Shown piece after piece: positions 17,114 to 26,414 of a stretch of 64,000 nucleotides of DNA; position 1 is the first letter of the stretch; each line of letters starts with the position of its first letter. Where the stretch lies: NCBI GenBank assembly GCA_965204695.1, contig OZ242007.1:2604001-2668000 (forward strand), given 5' to 3'. The DNA comes from JAHEKD01 sp965204695. GTDB taxonomy: Bacteria; Pseudomonadota; Gammaproteobacteria; Arenicellales; JAHEKD01. The notes beneath the pieces are model-generated. The model made no database searches, was not told the DNA's origin, and saw only the letters and a list, made by a program, of their open reading frames with translations. The translations under genes were made by a program, and so were the position numbers.

Positions 17114-18478
17114 TTGACCCAGTCCAAGTATGAAATAGCCATCATCGGGGCAGGGGTGGCAGGGGTCGCTAGTGCTTATTATTTGTCACAACATTATAAG
17201 AAAACCGATCTGGTTATTATTGATCCCTTAGCACCGATGAGTTTTACCTCGGCACAGTCAGGCGAAAACTATAGGGATTGGTGGCCGCATCAAACCATGC
17301 GGGATTTTATTAATCACAGCATTGATTTGATGGAACAAATTGCTGATGAAGCTGAGGACGTGTTTAACATGACGCGGCGCGGCTATGTATTAGCCACTCG
17401 CAATCGTGATATTGATAATTTGCTTGAGCAACTTAATCTGAACAATCCCGATGGTACTACTATTCGATTTCACCAGGGTTCTTGGTCACAATCCTATCAA
17501 GCACCTGTCTCAGCCGATTGGCGTGCTGCGCCTACAGGAGTCGATATCCTTGCTAATCAGGATATAATCAAGCAAACCTTTCCTTCATATTGTGGGGATA
17601 TACAGAATATTTTTCATATCCGCAGGGCTGGCGATATTAGTTCACAACAACTTGGACAATATATGCTGACAAAGGCTAGAGCTAGTAGGGTCAGGTTAAT
17701 TCCGGCGAAAGTAGAGAATATTGATTTAAATAATGAATTCGAAATTGCCTTAAATCACAAAGGTACAAAACAAATAATCAAGGCTGAACAGTTAATCAAT
17801 GCTGCAGGGCCTTTTATCAATGATATCTCACAAATGTTGGGTCTTTCATTACCGATATATAACGTACTCCAACAAAAAATCGCCTTTGAAGACCGTGACA
17901 AAGTGATTCCCAGGGACATGCCGTTTTCAATTGACATTGATGAAGCTGAACTTGACTGGAGCGTGGACGAACGGGATTTGTTAGTACAAGACGAAGAATT
18001 GTCATGGTTGGCCAAGCCGATAGCAGGAAATATTCATTGTCGCCCTGATGGTGGTGATCACGGAAGCTGGCTCAAATTAGGTTGGGCGTTTAATCAACAG
18101 GAATCCGAATCTAAATGGGAACCTGAATTAAATGATCAATATCCCGAGATCGTTTTGCGCGGTGCTGCTCGATTAAATCCTGGCTTAAAAAAATATTATG
18201 GTGGTTTTCCAAGAGCTTTCCATCATTATGGTGGTTACTACCCAATGACTGTGGAAAACTGGCCGTTGATTGGACCGACTGATTTGCAAGGGTTTTATAT
18301 CGTTGGTGCCTTATCAGGTTTCGGCAGTATGGCCGCCTGCGCCGCTGGAGAACTTGGTGCACAATGGGTTACAGAGAGTTCTTTACCTAATTATGCAAAC
18401 GATCTGAGTCTTGGACGCTATCAGAATGAAGCATTGATGGATGAGCTTAAAGAAATGAATAGTCGGGGAATATTATAG
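17114..18478 (+). CDS. FAD-dependent oxidoreductase, DAO family
   Basis: A 454-residue flavoprotein. The N-terminal Rossmann motif is AIIGAGVAGVASAYYLS. A late FAD-contact block (FYIVGALSGFGSMAACAAGE) is typical of D-amino-acid oxidase/sarcosine oxidase relatives. No membrane helix is present. The substrate is not evident from sequence. The start is TTG at 17114, directly after the tesA stop, with a weak GAG upstream; translational coupling is likely. A bidirectional terminator follows at 18665. Confidence 0.8.
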   Translation: MTQSKYEIAIIGAGVAGVASAYYLSQHYKKTDLVIIDPLAPMSFTSAQSGENYRDWWPHQTMRDFINHSIDLMEQIADEAEDVFNMTRRGYVLATRNRDIDNLLEQLNLNNPDGTTIRFHQGSWSQSYQAPVSADWRAAPTGVDILANQDIIKQTFPSYCGDIQNIFHIRRAGDISSQQLGQYMLTKARASRVRLIPAKVENIDLNNEFEIALNHKGTKQIIKAEQLINAAGPFINDISQMLGLSLPIYNVLQQKIAFEDRDKVIPRDMPFSIDIDEAELDWSVDERDLLVQDEELSWLAKPIAGNIHCRPDGGDHGSWLKLGWAFNQQESESKWEPELNDQYPEIVLRGAARLNPGLKKYYGGFPRAFHHYGGYYPMTVENWPLIGPTDLQGFYIVGALSGFGSMAACAAGELGAQWVTESSLPNYANDLSLGRYQNEALMDELKEMNSRGIL

Positions 18479-18615
18479 GTTCTAAAACCTGGTGCTAGAC
18501 TGAACCCGTCATCCTGAGCTTGATTCAGGATCTCTTTGATCCGGCTACTGATTAAAACGTTAGTTTTATTTGATGTCCGAGTGGGATTTAGGATATCCCT
18601 CGACAAGCTCGGGAC

Positions 18616-18657
18616 AAGCCCCGGCATTAAGTTGAGATAAATATGGGCCGGGATAAG
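18616..18657 (+). repeat. Single diverged copy of the 38-bp repeat
   Basis: AAGCCCCGGCATTAAGTTGA and then ATGGGCCGGGATAAG follow the same order of blocks as the unit tandemly repeated at 7298-7487, with a few changes and small insertions. It lies between the end of the FAD oxidoreductase gene and the convergent terminator, in a region of other short palindromes (18500-18615). Confidence 0.7.
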
Positions 18658-18664
18658 AATAAAA

Positions 18665-18689
18665 AAGGGCGGGTTAAACCCGCCCTTTT
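18665..18689. terminator. Bidirectional terminator
   Basis: A near-perfect palindrome (GGGCGGGTT / AACCCGCCC, minimal loop) has TTTT on the plus side and AAAAAA on the left, which reads TTTTTT on the minus strand. It separates the convergent FAD oxidoreductase and symporter genes and should end both transcripts. Confidence 0.85.
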
Positions 18690-18706
18690 ACTTAACTTAA
18701 AGCATA

Positions 18707-20062
18707 TCAAGATGCTTTATGTGTTTCCTCCACCGCTCTCGCTAATTCAGCTTCAACGGCGTCATCTATATGGATGTCATCTTCATCCAGCATGCCAGCA
18801 TCTGGATCATTATAGACTTCCATATCTATCTTACCTTCACCCTTAGCAACGACACAGGAAACCATGGCATCACCGGTTACATTGACCGCTGTTCTACACA
18901 TATCAAGTAAACGATCTACACCCATGATAATACCAATACCTTCTAATGGCAATCCAACTTGATTTAATACCATAGCCAGCATAATCAGGCCTACGCCTGG
19001 CACGCCTGCTGTTCCGATAGAGGCCAATACTGACATACCGATAACAGTAAGGTAACCACCTATACCTAAATCAATGCCATAAACATTTGCAATAAATACT
19101 GTTGCAACACCTTGCATAATGGCTGTGCCGTCCATATTAATGGTTGCACCAAGTGGCACAGTGAATGATGCAACAGAGTTATTTACACCCAGGCGCTCTG
19201 AAACCGAGCGTAACGTCACCGGTAAGGTTGCGCTTGAACTTGCTGTTGAAAATGCGAAAGCCTGTGCATTACGCATTTTCTTCATGAACATGACGGGGTT
19301 AAAGCGGGTAAAAATAAATAATAGTGCTAGTAATGTTACGAACAGGTGAATAGCCAGCGCACCCACTACTGTAAAGAAGTAACTTGCCATTGGTAGTAAT
19401 AAACCAATACCTTGTTGTGCAAATGTTTTGGCGATCAGACAGAATACACCAATATGAGCAATACTCATTACCAGTGTCACCATTTTCATGGCTACTTCGT
19501 TGAGCATTTCGGCTGCCTCTACAATCGGTTTGGCCTTTGTACCAACCAACAGAATGCTGACACCAAACATGATGGCATAAAAGATAATGCTCAACATGTC
19601 GCCATTAGCAAATGCACTGATTGGGTTGCTGGGAATAATATCGATAAATACTTGTGTGACAGGAGGTGCTTCTTTGGCAGCTATTTCTTTAACCTCAACA
19701 CCTTCCATTTCGAATCCTTTACCAGGGCCAACGATTTGAGCTAATAAAATTGCGGTACTGATAGCAATAGCTGTGGTCAATATATAGAGGCCAAATGACT
19801 TGGTTCCAATACGTCCCAGTGCAGCAATATCACCGATACCGCAAACCCCACATATCAGTGAAAAAGTCACTAGTGGAACGACCAGCATTTTCAAGGCATT
19901 AATAAACATTTTCCCGATCATGTGGAAAAACCCATTAACCAGCCAGGTGTCGACAAATGCGTTACCTGCCAGGAATGTGTTGATGATAACGCCAGTAATC
20001 AGGCCTAGAACCAAGCCTACAAGTACCTTAACGGTAAGGCTCATTTTTTTCCCTTCTGCCAT
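18707..20062 (-). CDS. Dicarboxylate/amino acid:cation symporter (DAACS)
   Basis: A 451-residue inner-membrane carrier of the glutamate/aspartate/C4-dicarboxylate family. Signature elements are the serine-rich re-entrant loop SSSATLPVT and the substrate/sodium-binding stretch NMDGTAIMQG. There are about eight to ten hydrophobic segments. The acidic C-terminal tail (NDPDAGMLDEDDIHIDD) is common in marine homologues. It probably imports glutamate, aspartate or C4 acids with sodium or protons. It is monocistronic, with a terminator downstream at 18665. Confidence 0.9.
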   Translation of the reverse strand: MAEGKKMSLTVKVLVGLVLGLITGVIINTFLAGNAFVDTWLVNGFFHMIGKMFINALKMLVVPLVTFSLICGVCGIGDIAALGRIGTKSFGLYILTTAIAISTAILLAQIVGPGKGFEMEGVEVKEIAAKEAPPVTQVFIDIIPSNPISAFANGDMLSIIFYAIMFGVSILLVGTKAKPIVEAAEMLNEVAMKMVTLVMSIAHIGVFCLIAKTFAQQGIGLLLPMASYFFTVVGALAIHLFVTLLALLFIFTRFNPVMFMKKMRNAQAFAFSTASSSATLPVTLRSVSERLGVNNSVASFTVPLGATINMDGTAIMQGVATVFIANVYGIDLGIGGYLTVIGMSVLASIGTAGVPGVGLIMLAMVLNQVGLPLEGIGIIMGVDRLLDMCRTAVNVTGDAMVSCVVAKGEGKIDMEVYNDPDAGMLDEDDIHIDDAVEAELARAVEETHKAS

Positions 20063-20224
20063 AAATCTTCTCCTCGTCTGTAGATGAAAAAAATTATCTC
20101 TGTATTAGCAAATTAAATACAGAGATTAAGTTTGGAAATACTAACACATATTTAATATTTATGGTCGCCATTTGTTGTAGTTATACTAATGAAGTCATTA
20201 GTAAATCTACTGGCAAGCTTTAGG

Positions 20225-21178
20225 TCAAAATAACATGGCTAACTCTCTGTGATAATCAGGAAAAGCAGATTCGAAACGTTGTTTGAATTCATCAACTGAA
20301 AAGGTGTAATTTTGAGGGCCCTTTTGTTCAATTTTAATCGCGCCCATCAATGAGGCGATCCGTCCAGTGATTTCCCAGTTCATGTTATTGGCCAGACCAA
20401 AAAGTAATCCACTGCGATAAGCATCACCACAGCCAGTTGGGTCTAGTGTTTCTCCAATTGGTGCGCTAGGTACTTCGATGCAGTCACCATTGGTATAGAT
20501 TTGTGACCCTTTACCACCTAAAGTAACAATAAACGCTTTAGTATTGATGGCTAACTGCTCAAAATTTTGCCCAGTTTTATCTTCCATCATTTTGCTTTCG
20601 TAATCATTAACGATGACATAATCCGCCTGCTCCACAAAGGTAAGTAGTTCTTCACCACTAAACATGGGTAAACCTTGGCCAGGATCAAAAATAAAAGGAA
20701 TACCTGCCTCGACAAACTGTTTAGCATGTTCAATCATGCCATCACGCCCATCTGGGCTGAGAATGCCTAGGCTAATGTCATCTGCCTCGTTGATCTTATT
20801 TTCATGGGCATGATTCATAGCACCAGGGTGAAAGGCAATAATCTGATTATCATCAAGATCAGTAGTGATGTATGCCTGAGCAGTATAAGCATCATCAATA
20901 ATTTTTATGTGCTGTTGGTTCAAGCCTAGCGATTCAAGACGCTTGGAATAATTTTCAAAGTCTTGTCCAGCAGTTGCCATGATCACCGGTTCCCCGCCTA
21001 ACATTTTCAAGCCATAAGCGATGTTGCCGGCACAACCACCGAATTCACGTCGCATCTGAGGCACCAGAAAACAAACATTTAATATATGGGTCTGCTCGGG
21101 CAGGATATGATTTTTAAACTGGTCAGGAAAAACCATAATCGAATCAAAAGCTAATGAACCGGTAATTAAAGTACGCAT
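20225..21178 (-). CDS. PfkB-family carbohydrate/nucleoside kinase
   Basis: A 317-residue kinase of the ribokinase fold. The N-terminal glycine-rich segment is FGGCAGNIAYGLKMLGG. The C-terminal anion-hole and catalytic base motif is DPTGCGDAYRSG. It phosphorylates a sugar or nucleoside; adenosine kinase-like proteins have a similar layout, but the substrate is unproven. It lies 32 bp after tpx on the same strand and is the last gene of the fur run. Confidence 0.8.
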   Translation of the reverse strand: MRTLITGSLAFDSIMVFPDQFKNHILPEQTHILNVCFLVPQMRREFGGCAGNIAYGLKMLGGEPVIMATAGQDFENYSKRLESLGLNQQHIKIIDDAYTAQAYITTDLDDNQIIAFHPGAMNHAHENKINEADDISLGILSPDGRDGMIEHAKQFVEAGIPFIFDPGQGLPMFSGEELLTFVEQADYVIVNDYESKMMEDKTGQNFEQLAINTKAFIVTLGGKGSQIYTNGDCIEVPSAPIGETLDPTGCGDAYRSGLLFGLANNMNWEITGRIASLMGAIKIEQKGPQNYTFSVDEFKQRFESAFPDYHRELAMLF

Positions 21179-21210
21179 TACTATCCTTTGTTTAACTATG
21201 TTGTTTGTGC

Positions 21211-21705
21211 TTAAAGTGCACTTAAAACCGCATCATAATCAGGTTCATCCGTTATCTCATTAACCAATTGGCTATGAACAACCTGATTATTTTCATCCAG
21301 AACAACCACACCGCGACCGGTTACACCTGCCAATGGCCCATCGACAATTTTGATGCCATAATCTTGTGCAAAATTACTGCGAAACGAGGAAAGCGTTTGT
21401 ACATTTTCAACACCTTCCGCACCGCAAAAACGGCCTTGTGCAAAGGGCAAATCAGCTGAAATCACTAGCATGGCGACCTTTTCCATGCTTGCTGCTTGCT
21501 CGTTGAATTTGCGTGTTGAGGTAGCACACACGCCGGTATCCAAGCTAGGCACGATGGAAAGCACTTTTCTCATGCCAGAAAAATCTGCCAGGCTGACATC
21601 GCCCAGGTCATTATTAGTTAACGAAAAATCGGGTGCTTGACTACCTACGGCTGGTAGATCACCACTGGTATTGCAGGCATTGCCTTGTAATGTAATTTCG
21701 GCCAT
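21211..21705 (-). CDS. tpx: Thiol peroxidase
   Basis: A 164-residue atypical 2-Cys peroxiredoxin that reduces hydrogen peroxide and alkyl peroxides using thioredoxin. Peroxidatic C60 lies in PSLDTGVCATSTRKFNEQA and resolving C94 in GRFCGAEGV, both spaced as in E. coli Tpx. It is placed 14 bp after the FbpC-like ATPase. Linkage to fur and an iron importer makes sense because free iron drives peroxide damage. Confidence 0.95.
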   Translation of the reverse strand: MAEITLQGNACNTSGDLPAVGSQAPDFSLTNNDLGDVSLADFSGMRKVLSIVPSLDTGVCATSTRKFNEQAASMEKVAMLVISADLPFAQGRFCGAEGVENVQTLSSFRSNFAQDYGIKIVDGPLAGVTGRGVVVLDENNQVVHSQLVNEITDEPDYDAVLSAL

Positions 21706-21719
21706 GGGGCTCTCCTTAT

Positions 21720-22781
21720 TTAATGGTAAACGGTAGCTTGCTGATTGATCAGTTCAACGTAGGTAGAATCGCCTACATGTAATTCCCTGTGATCACCAGC
21801 CAGCGCAAAAATCTGTTCATCGTTGCCGAGTTTTAAGGCATAAATCAACTGTTCGGCCTCATAACTACGGTAGATAACTCTGGCAGCCTGCTTATCAGGA
21901 TTATTCGTCACTTGAGCATCGCTGCAACGCAATAATACCTCTACTGATTCATTTTCGACAGTATCAGTGAGATTGTTTTCGATTATTTGTGTGCCCAAAA
22001 TAGTGTGTACCCGATCATTATCAGCTAAACGACCATTAATGATTGAATTATGACCTGTGAATCGTGCTACCTGTGGTGAAATCGGATGTTCGAGTAGATT
22101 TTGAGGCGTGTCCCACTGCAAAATCTGGCTATCACCCATAACACCGACATAATCGCCTAATGACAGAGCGTCTTCGCGGTCATGGGTAACAAGTAGTGTA
22201 ATGATGTCACGTTCTCTTAGTAGGCCGAGAATTTCCTCTGCCAGTGGTTGGCGTAGTGCTGTGTCTAGATTGGCGAAAGGTTCATCAAGAAGCAGGATTT
22301 TAGGCTCTAACACCAAAGCTCGTGCTAATGCGATGCGTTGCTGCTGACCGCCTGATAACTCATGCGGATAACGCTTTGAATAACCCGCCAGATCAAGCTG
22401 GTTTAGGATTTGTTCTACTTTTTCTTTACGCTTGCCGTTATTAACAGTTAATCCGTAAGCAACATTGTCATCCACTCTCATATGTGGAAACAAACCCAAA
22501 TCCTGAAACACCATCATCGCCGGGTGTTGATCCAAACGTAGGTTGCCGTTAATGCGGGTTATATTTTGATCATTTAGATAGATGCTGCCACTATCGGGGC
22601 TGAGTAATCCTGCGATTAATCGCAGCAGTGTTGTTTTACCACAGCCACTAGGGCCAACTAAGCAGCTGACTTCGCCAGAGTTTAATGAAAAACTTATGTC
22701 ACCAAGAATAACTTCTCCATCAATGCTATAGGCAATATTATCAAGCTTTAATGCTGCTCCAGCTGAGCCAGTCATGAGCAA
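21720..22781 (-). CDS. fbpC: Ferric iron ABC transporter ATPase (FbpC-like)
   Basis: A 353-residue importer ATPase. Walker A GPSGCGKTT (residues 43-51), signature LSGGQQQRIALARAL, Walker B ILLLDEPFANLD, and a C-terminal TOBE-type regulatory part of about 120 residues, as in FbpC/PotA. The best partner in the window is the orphan permease at 5479. The start is TTG at 22781 or ATG at 22775. The gap to fur is 15 bp, so it is likely cotranscribed. Iron specificity is inferred from context. Confidence 0.75.
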   Translation of the reverse strand: MLMTGSAGAALKLDNIAYSIDGEVILGDISFSLNSGEVSCLVGPSGCGKTTLLRLIAGLLSPDSGSIYLNDQNITRINGNLRLDQHPAMMVFQDLGLFPHMRVDDNVAYGLTVNNGKRKEKVEQILNQLDLAGYSKRYPHELSGGQQQRIALARALVLEPKILLLDEPFANLDTALRQPLAEEILGLLRERDIITLLVTHDREDALSLGDYVGVMGDSQILQWDTPQNLLEHPISPQVARFTGHNSIINGRLADNDRVHTILGTQIIENNLTDTVENESVEVLLRCSDAQVTNNPDKQAARVIYRSYEAEQLIYALKLGNDEQIFALAGDHRELHVGDSTYVELINQQATVYH

Positions 22782-22796
22782 GGGCTAGGTTAACGG

Positions 22797-23267
22797 CTAT
22801 TTCTTAACAACCAAGCTCAAATCACGTTCTGGTGGTTTATCGCATTTACCTTTTTCTTTTATGCCGTCACAGGTGCCGTAAACATAAAGTGAATGGTCAG
22901 CGATTGAGAATCCTGCTTTGCTGGCTAGTTTACGTTGACGTTCATTAATTTGCTCGTCCAAAAATTCAAAAACATGCCCACATTCTGTACAGACCATGTG
23001 GTCATGTTCAGGTTGATCATTGAGTTCGAAAACAGAGCGGCCGCCCTCAAAATTATGCCGAATCACCAAGCCCGAATTTTCAAAATCAGTCAAGACTCGA
23101 TAGACTGTGGCTAGACCAATCTCATCTTCGGAATCGAGTAAAACCTTATAAACATCTTCAGCGCTGACATGTCTAACAGCATTGTTTCTCAGCAACTCAA
23201 GAATTTTAATACGGGGATGGGTGGTTTTTAGGCCTGCTTCTTTTAAATTTTGAGGAACAGTCGGCAT
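22797..23267 (-). CDS. fur: Ferric uptake regulator
   Basis: A 156-residue Fur with the winged-helix N-terminal half (AEDVYKVLLDSEDEIGLATVYR). The metal site motif is EHDHMVCTEC (H88, H90, C93, C96). A second cysteine pair at C133 and C142 suits the structural zinc. It represses iron uptake genes when iron-loaded. A palindromic Fur box lies about 40-55 bp upstream (23308-23322), so it is probably self-regulated. It is the first gene of a tight minus-strand run with fbpC, tpx and a kinase. Confidence 0.95.
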   Translation of the reverse strand: MPTVPQNLKEAGLKTTHPRIKILELLRNNAVRHVSAEDVYKVLLDSEDEIGLATVYRVLTDFENSGLVIRHNFEGGRSVFELNDQPEHDHMVCTECGHVFEFLDEQINERQRKLASKAGFSIADHSLYVYGTCDGIKEKGKCDKPPERDLSLVVKK

Positions 23268-23307
23268 GATTAACTCTCATAATATTAGATAAGAATAGTA
23301 TCATTTA

Positions 23308-23322
23308 TGAGAATCATTCTCA
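23308..23322. promoter_or_regulatory. Palindromic Fur box upstream of fur
   Basis: TGAGAATCATTCTCA is a perfect inverted repeat around a central C and matches the core of the Fur consensus. Overlapping half-sites (GATAAGAATAG) lie just to the left. It sits between fur and the divergent hydrolase/OsmC gene at 23419 and could control both. Confidence 0.8.
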
Positions 23323-23418
23323 ATAAACAGCGATTTCGATTTATAGCGGCTACAGATTAGAACTTCTAGCCCGGTTTATGCTCTAATTAGCGCAAATCTG
23401 TCACAATGGAGCAAAAAA

Positions 23419-24642
23419 GTGCCCTCGAAAAAAGTACAGTTTAAATCTGCAACCGACCAAACCTTATCCGGCCTGCTTGACACCCCGGCAAGTGGTCAGG
23501 CCCATAATTATGCCATTTTCGCTCACTGTTTTACCTGCAACAAAAATTTAAATGCAGTTCGTCATATTAGTAATGCATTAACCAGCAATGGATTTGCGGT
23601 ACTTCGTTTCGATTTTACCGGTCTGGGAGAAAGTGAAGGTGCCTTTGAAGACACCTCGTTTAGCTCCAATGTTTCTGATCTGATTCAGGCTGCTGAGTTC
23701 CTGAAAGCAGAATATCAAGCGCCAACACTAATGATCGGCCATTCATTAGGCGGTGCAGCCGTTCTGGCGACTGCCGGACAAATTGAAACCATCAAGGCAG
23801 TTGCCACAATTGGTGCTCCGTTTGCTCCGGAGCATGTGCAACATTTATTCGCCGGCGCTGAACAGGAACTTGAACAAACTGGCAAAGCTAAAGTCAATAT
23901 CGGTGGCAGACCCTTTACGATTGGCAAGCAATTCGTAGACGATATTAAAGCGCAAGACTCCGAAGCAATTATTAAGCGATTAAAACGTGCAGTGATGGTT
24001 ATGCATTCACCACAAGATACTATCGTGGGGATTGATAATGCTTCAGCAATTTATCAAGCTGCTAAGCACCCAAAAAGCTTTATCTCGCTTGATGGGGCTG
24101 ATCATTTGTTAAGCAAAGCTGATGATGCAATTTATGCAGGTAATACTATTGCAGCTTGGTCATCACGTTATGTCGACATCCCTGAAAAAGAGGATTTCAG
24201 AACAGATCAGCAAGTTATGGTCCGCTTGGATGAAGAAAAAGGCTATACCACCCATGTCCAGGCTGGAAAGCACAAGTTGATTGCAGATGAGCCGCCTTCG
24301 GTCGGAGGAGCCGATTTAGGCCCCAGCCCATACGGCTATCTGTTGGCCGGCTTAGGAGCGTGTACAGCCATGACTTTAAAAATGTATGCACGCCGAAAAC
24401 AGTGGGACTTGCAAAGTGTCGATGTGCATCTTAGCCATGACAAGATTCATGCTGAGGACTGTGAGTGTGATCTTGAAGGGGATAACCGAGGTAAGTTGGA
24501 TAAGATTGAACGATTTATCGAAGTCGAAGGAAACTTAGATGATGAGCAAAAAAATCGGTTACTCGAAATCGCTAATCTTTGTCCAGTGCATAAAACACTC
24601 GAATCAGAAGTGTTAGTAAAAACCGGTTGGTTACAACAATAG
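23419..24642 (+). CDS. Fused alpha/beta-hydrolase and OsmC-family protein
   Basis: A 407-residue two-domain protein. Residues 1-255 form an alpha/beta hydrolase with nucleophile S109 in GHSLGG and likely acid D200 and base H229. Residues 265-407 form an OsmC/Ohr-type domain with the redox cysteine pair C315 (GLGACTAM) and C388 (LCPVHKTL). The fusion could hydrolyse an acyl or peroxy ester and reduce the resulting peroxide. This fused family is known in proteobacteria, but its substrate is not. The start is GTG at 23419. A Fur box lies about 97 bp upstream. Confidence 0.85.
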   Translation: MPSKKVQFKSATDQTLSGLLDTPASGQAHNYAIFAHCFTCNKNLNAVRHISNALTSNGFAVLRFDFTGLGESEGAFEDTSFSSNVSDLIQAAEFLKAEYQAPTLMIGHSLGGAAVLATAGQIETIKAVATIGAPFAPEHVQHLFAGAEQELEQTGKAKVNIGGRPFTIGKQFVDDIKAQDSEAIIKRLKRAVMVMHSPQDTIVGIDNASAIYQAAKHPKSFISLDGADHLLSKADDAIYAGNTIAAWSSRYVDIPEKEDFRTDQQVMVRLDEEKGYTTHVQAGKHKLIADEPPSVGGADLGPSPYGYLLAGLGACTAMTLKMYARRKQWDLQSVDVHLSHDKIHAEDCECDLEGDNRGKLDKIERFIEVEGNLDDEQKNRLLEIANLCPVHKTLESEVLVKTGWLQQ

Positions 24643-24660
24643 TGTAATACAAAGATTCAG

Positions 24661-25206
24661 ATGGTTGCAGATAGCACAAAGCAACGTTTGTTTATTGCAC
24701 TGTATCCACCATTAGACCTTATCGAGCAATTATTTTCTGAAGTTGTAGTTGTAAAAAACAAAGCTCGTCGTTTAGTCGATAAATCTCAGGCTCATTTGAC
24801 TCTATTGTTTTTAGGTGATGTCGACACAGTATCAATTGCGAATTTAATTAAGCAACTTGAATCAATTTGTGATCAGCAACAAGCCTTTAGTATTGAGACA
24901 CTTGGCTATCGACATTTACCTTCTAATAAAAATCCTAGATTATTAGCCTTAAGTTGCAGGCTTAGTTCAGAATTGGCAAGATTACATAATGAATGTAAAT
25001 CTGTATTGATTAATCAAAGCAAAAATAAAAAGCCTTTTCTGCCCCACATTACTGTTTGTCGATATAAGCGTAAGCCAAACAACCTGATAATTCCGGATCA
25101 TCAGCCAACAAGATTCAAAGTGTCTCAACTAAAATTAATGCATAGTCAACTCTTACCAGATCGAGCGGTTCATCAGTGTTTAGAGCATTTTAAATTAAAT
25201 CAATGA
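24661..25206 (+). CDS. thpR: RNA 2',3'-cyclic phosphodiesterase
   Basis: A 181-residue 2H phosphoesterase with both HxTx-type motifs: HLTL at 45-48 and HITV at 129-132. It opens 2',3'-cyclic phosphates on RNA and can ligate 2'-5' ends in vitro. It starts 18 bp after the hydrolase/OsmC gene. Its last bases overlap the end of the convergent ubiI gene by 7 bp. Confidence 0.85.
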   Translation: MVADSTKQRLFIALYPPLDLIEQLFSEVVVVKNKARRLVDKSQAHLTLLFLGDVDTVSIANLIKQLESICDQQQAFSIETLGYRHLPSNKNPRLLALSCRLSSELARLHNECKSVLINQSKNKKPFLPHITVCRYKRKPNNLIIPDHQPTRFKVSQLKLMHSQLLPDRAVHQCLEHFKLNQ

Positions 25207-26414
25207 AGGTTCTGTAAGTTAGGTTGATCAGTGTCTAAACCCATAGCGCGTTGCATAAGCAGGTTTTTGGCAGGTGTAAATTTATCTGCGATGGTCAGTC
25301 CGATTGAACGCAGATTGGTTATCGAGTCCAGATTTTTGCTGAATAACATGTTCAATCCGCTCATGGTGGATAGATAAATCTGATTTTGAGGTTTGCGCCA
25401 GCGTTCATAGCGTCTAAGGATTTCGTACTGTCCGGGATCAAAGGATTTTTGCTCACTTTGTTTTAACACCACTTGAGCTAACGCAGCGGCGTCAGTAATA
25501 CCCAGATTAGCACCCAGTCCAGCCAATGGATGAATAGTGTGCGCTGCATCGCCAATCAAGGCAATACGCTGTGAAACATAACGTTGTGGATGCATATGTG
25601 TAAGTGGATATGAAACACGCTTAGGCATAGCTAAAACATGTCCTAAATGTCCACTTAATGCTTGTTCCAGTGATTCGATGAAATCTTGTTCCGATTCGAG
25701 TAAGCGTTCATCGGCGAACTCATTTTCACAGCTCCAAGCCAATGAACAATATCCCGGAGCAAGCGGCAATATACCTAGTGGTCCGGTAGGTAGAAAACGC
25801 TGCCAAGCTGTCTGTTGGTGATCGCCATCAAAATGCACGGTGCCAACAATACATTTCTGTCCATAAAAACCCTGAATTTCTTCAAAACCCGCGGCCTTGC
25901 GGATAAACGATAACGGTCCGTCCGCTCCTACTAACAATTTCGCACGAATAGTACCTTGATCGGTTTGTAATTCAGCATAGTTATCATTGGCAGATAAACT
26001 GGAAATAGTAATCCCATGGATAAATTCCACATTGTTCAGTTGCTGGACGCGCTGCATTAAAGCATGGACCACATTGGAGTTTTCGATCATGTGCCCCATA
26101 TAAGATTCACCAATTTCGGTGCTATCGAAGGTCAATGTTGAAGCACCTTGCTGTTGGCAAACTTGCACTTTGTCATAAGCATAGGCACGTGATGAATCAA
26201 TAAATTCCCAGGCTTTGATTTGTCTGAGGATATTTTCCGAACCACGGTTAAGTGAGCTTACACGAAGATCATAGTCACCACTTGGTGATGGTGGTGCAGG
26301 ATTTCGATCCAATAAAGCGATCTTTAACGAACTAGGTGCCAATGCACAAGCCACGGTAGCGCCAGCCAGGCCAGCGCCGACTATAACCACATCAAATTCT
26401 CGTGAATCGCTCAT
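25200..26414 (-). CDS. ubiI: FAD-dependent ubiquinone hydroxylase, UbiI/VisC type
   Basis: A 404-residue flavin monooxygenase of the UbiH/UbiI/UbiF family acting on the aromatic ring of a ubiquinone precursor. The N-terminal FAD motif is VIVGAGLAGATVACALA, and the second FAD block is IALIGDAAHTIHPLAG. Gene order after pepP and ubiH matches E. coli ubiI (visC), which hydroxylates C5, although the exact position on the ring is inferred. It overlaps the ubiH stop by 4 bp, so it is translationally coupled. Confidence 0.85.
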   Translation of the reverse strand: MSDSREFDVVIVGAGLAGATVACALAPSSLKIALLDRNPAPPSPSGDYDLRVSSLNRGSENILRQIKAWEFIDSSRAYAYDKVQVCQQQGASTLTFDSTEIGESYMGHMIENSNVVHALMQRVQQLNNVEFIHGITISSLSANDNYAELQTDQGTIRAKLLVGADGPLSFIRKAAGFEEIQGFYGQKCIVGTVHFDGDHQQTAWQRFLPTGPLGILPLAPGYCSLAWSCENEFADERLLESEQDFIESLEQALSGHLGHVLAMPKRVSYPLTHMHPQRYVSQRIALIGDAAHTIHPLAGLGANLGITDAAALAQVVLKQSEQKSFDPGQYEILRRYERWRKPQNQIYLSTMSGLNMLFSKNLDSITNLRSIGLTIADKFTPAKNLLMQRAMGLDTDQPNLQNLH

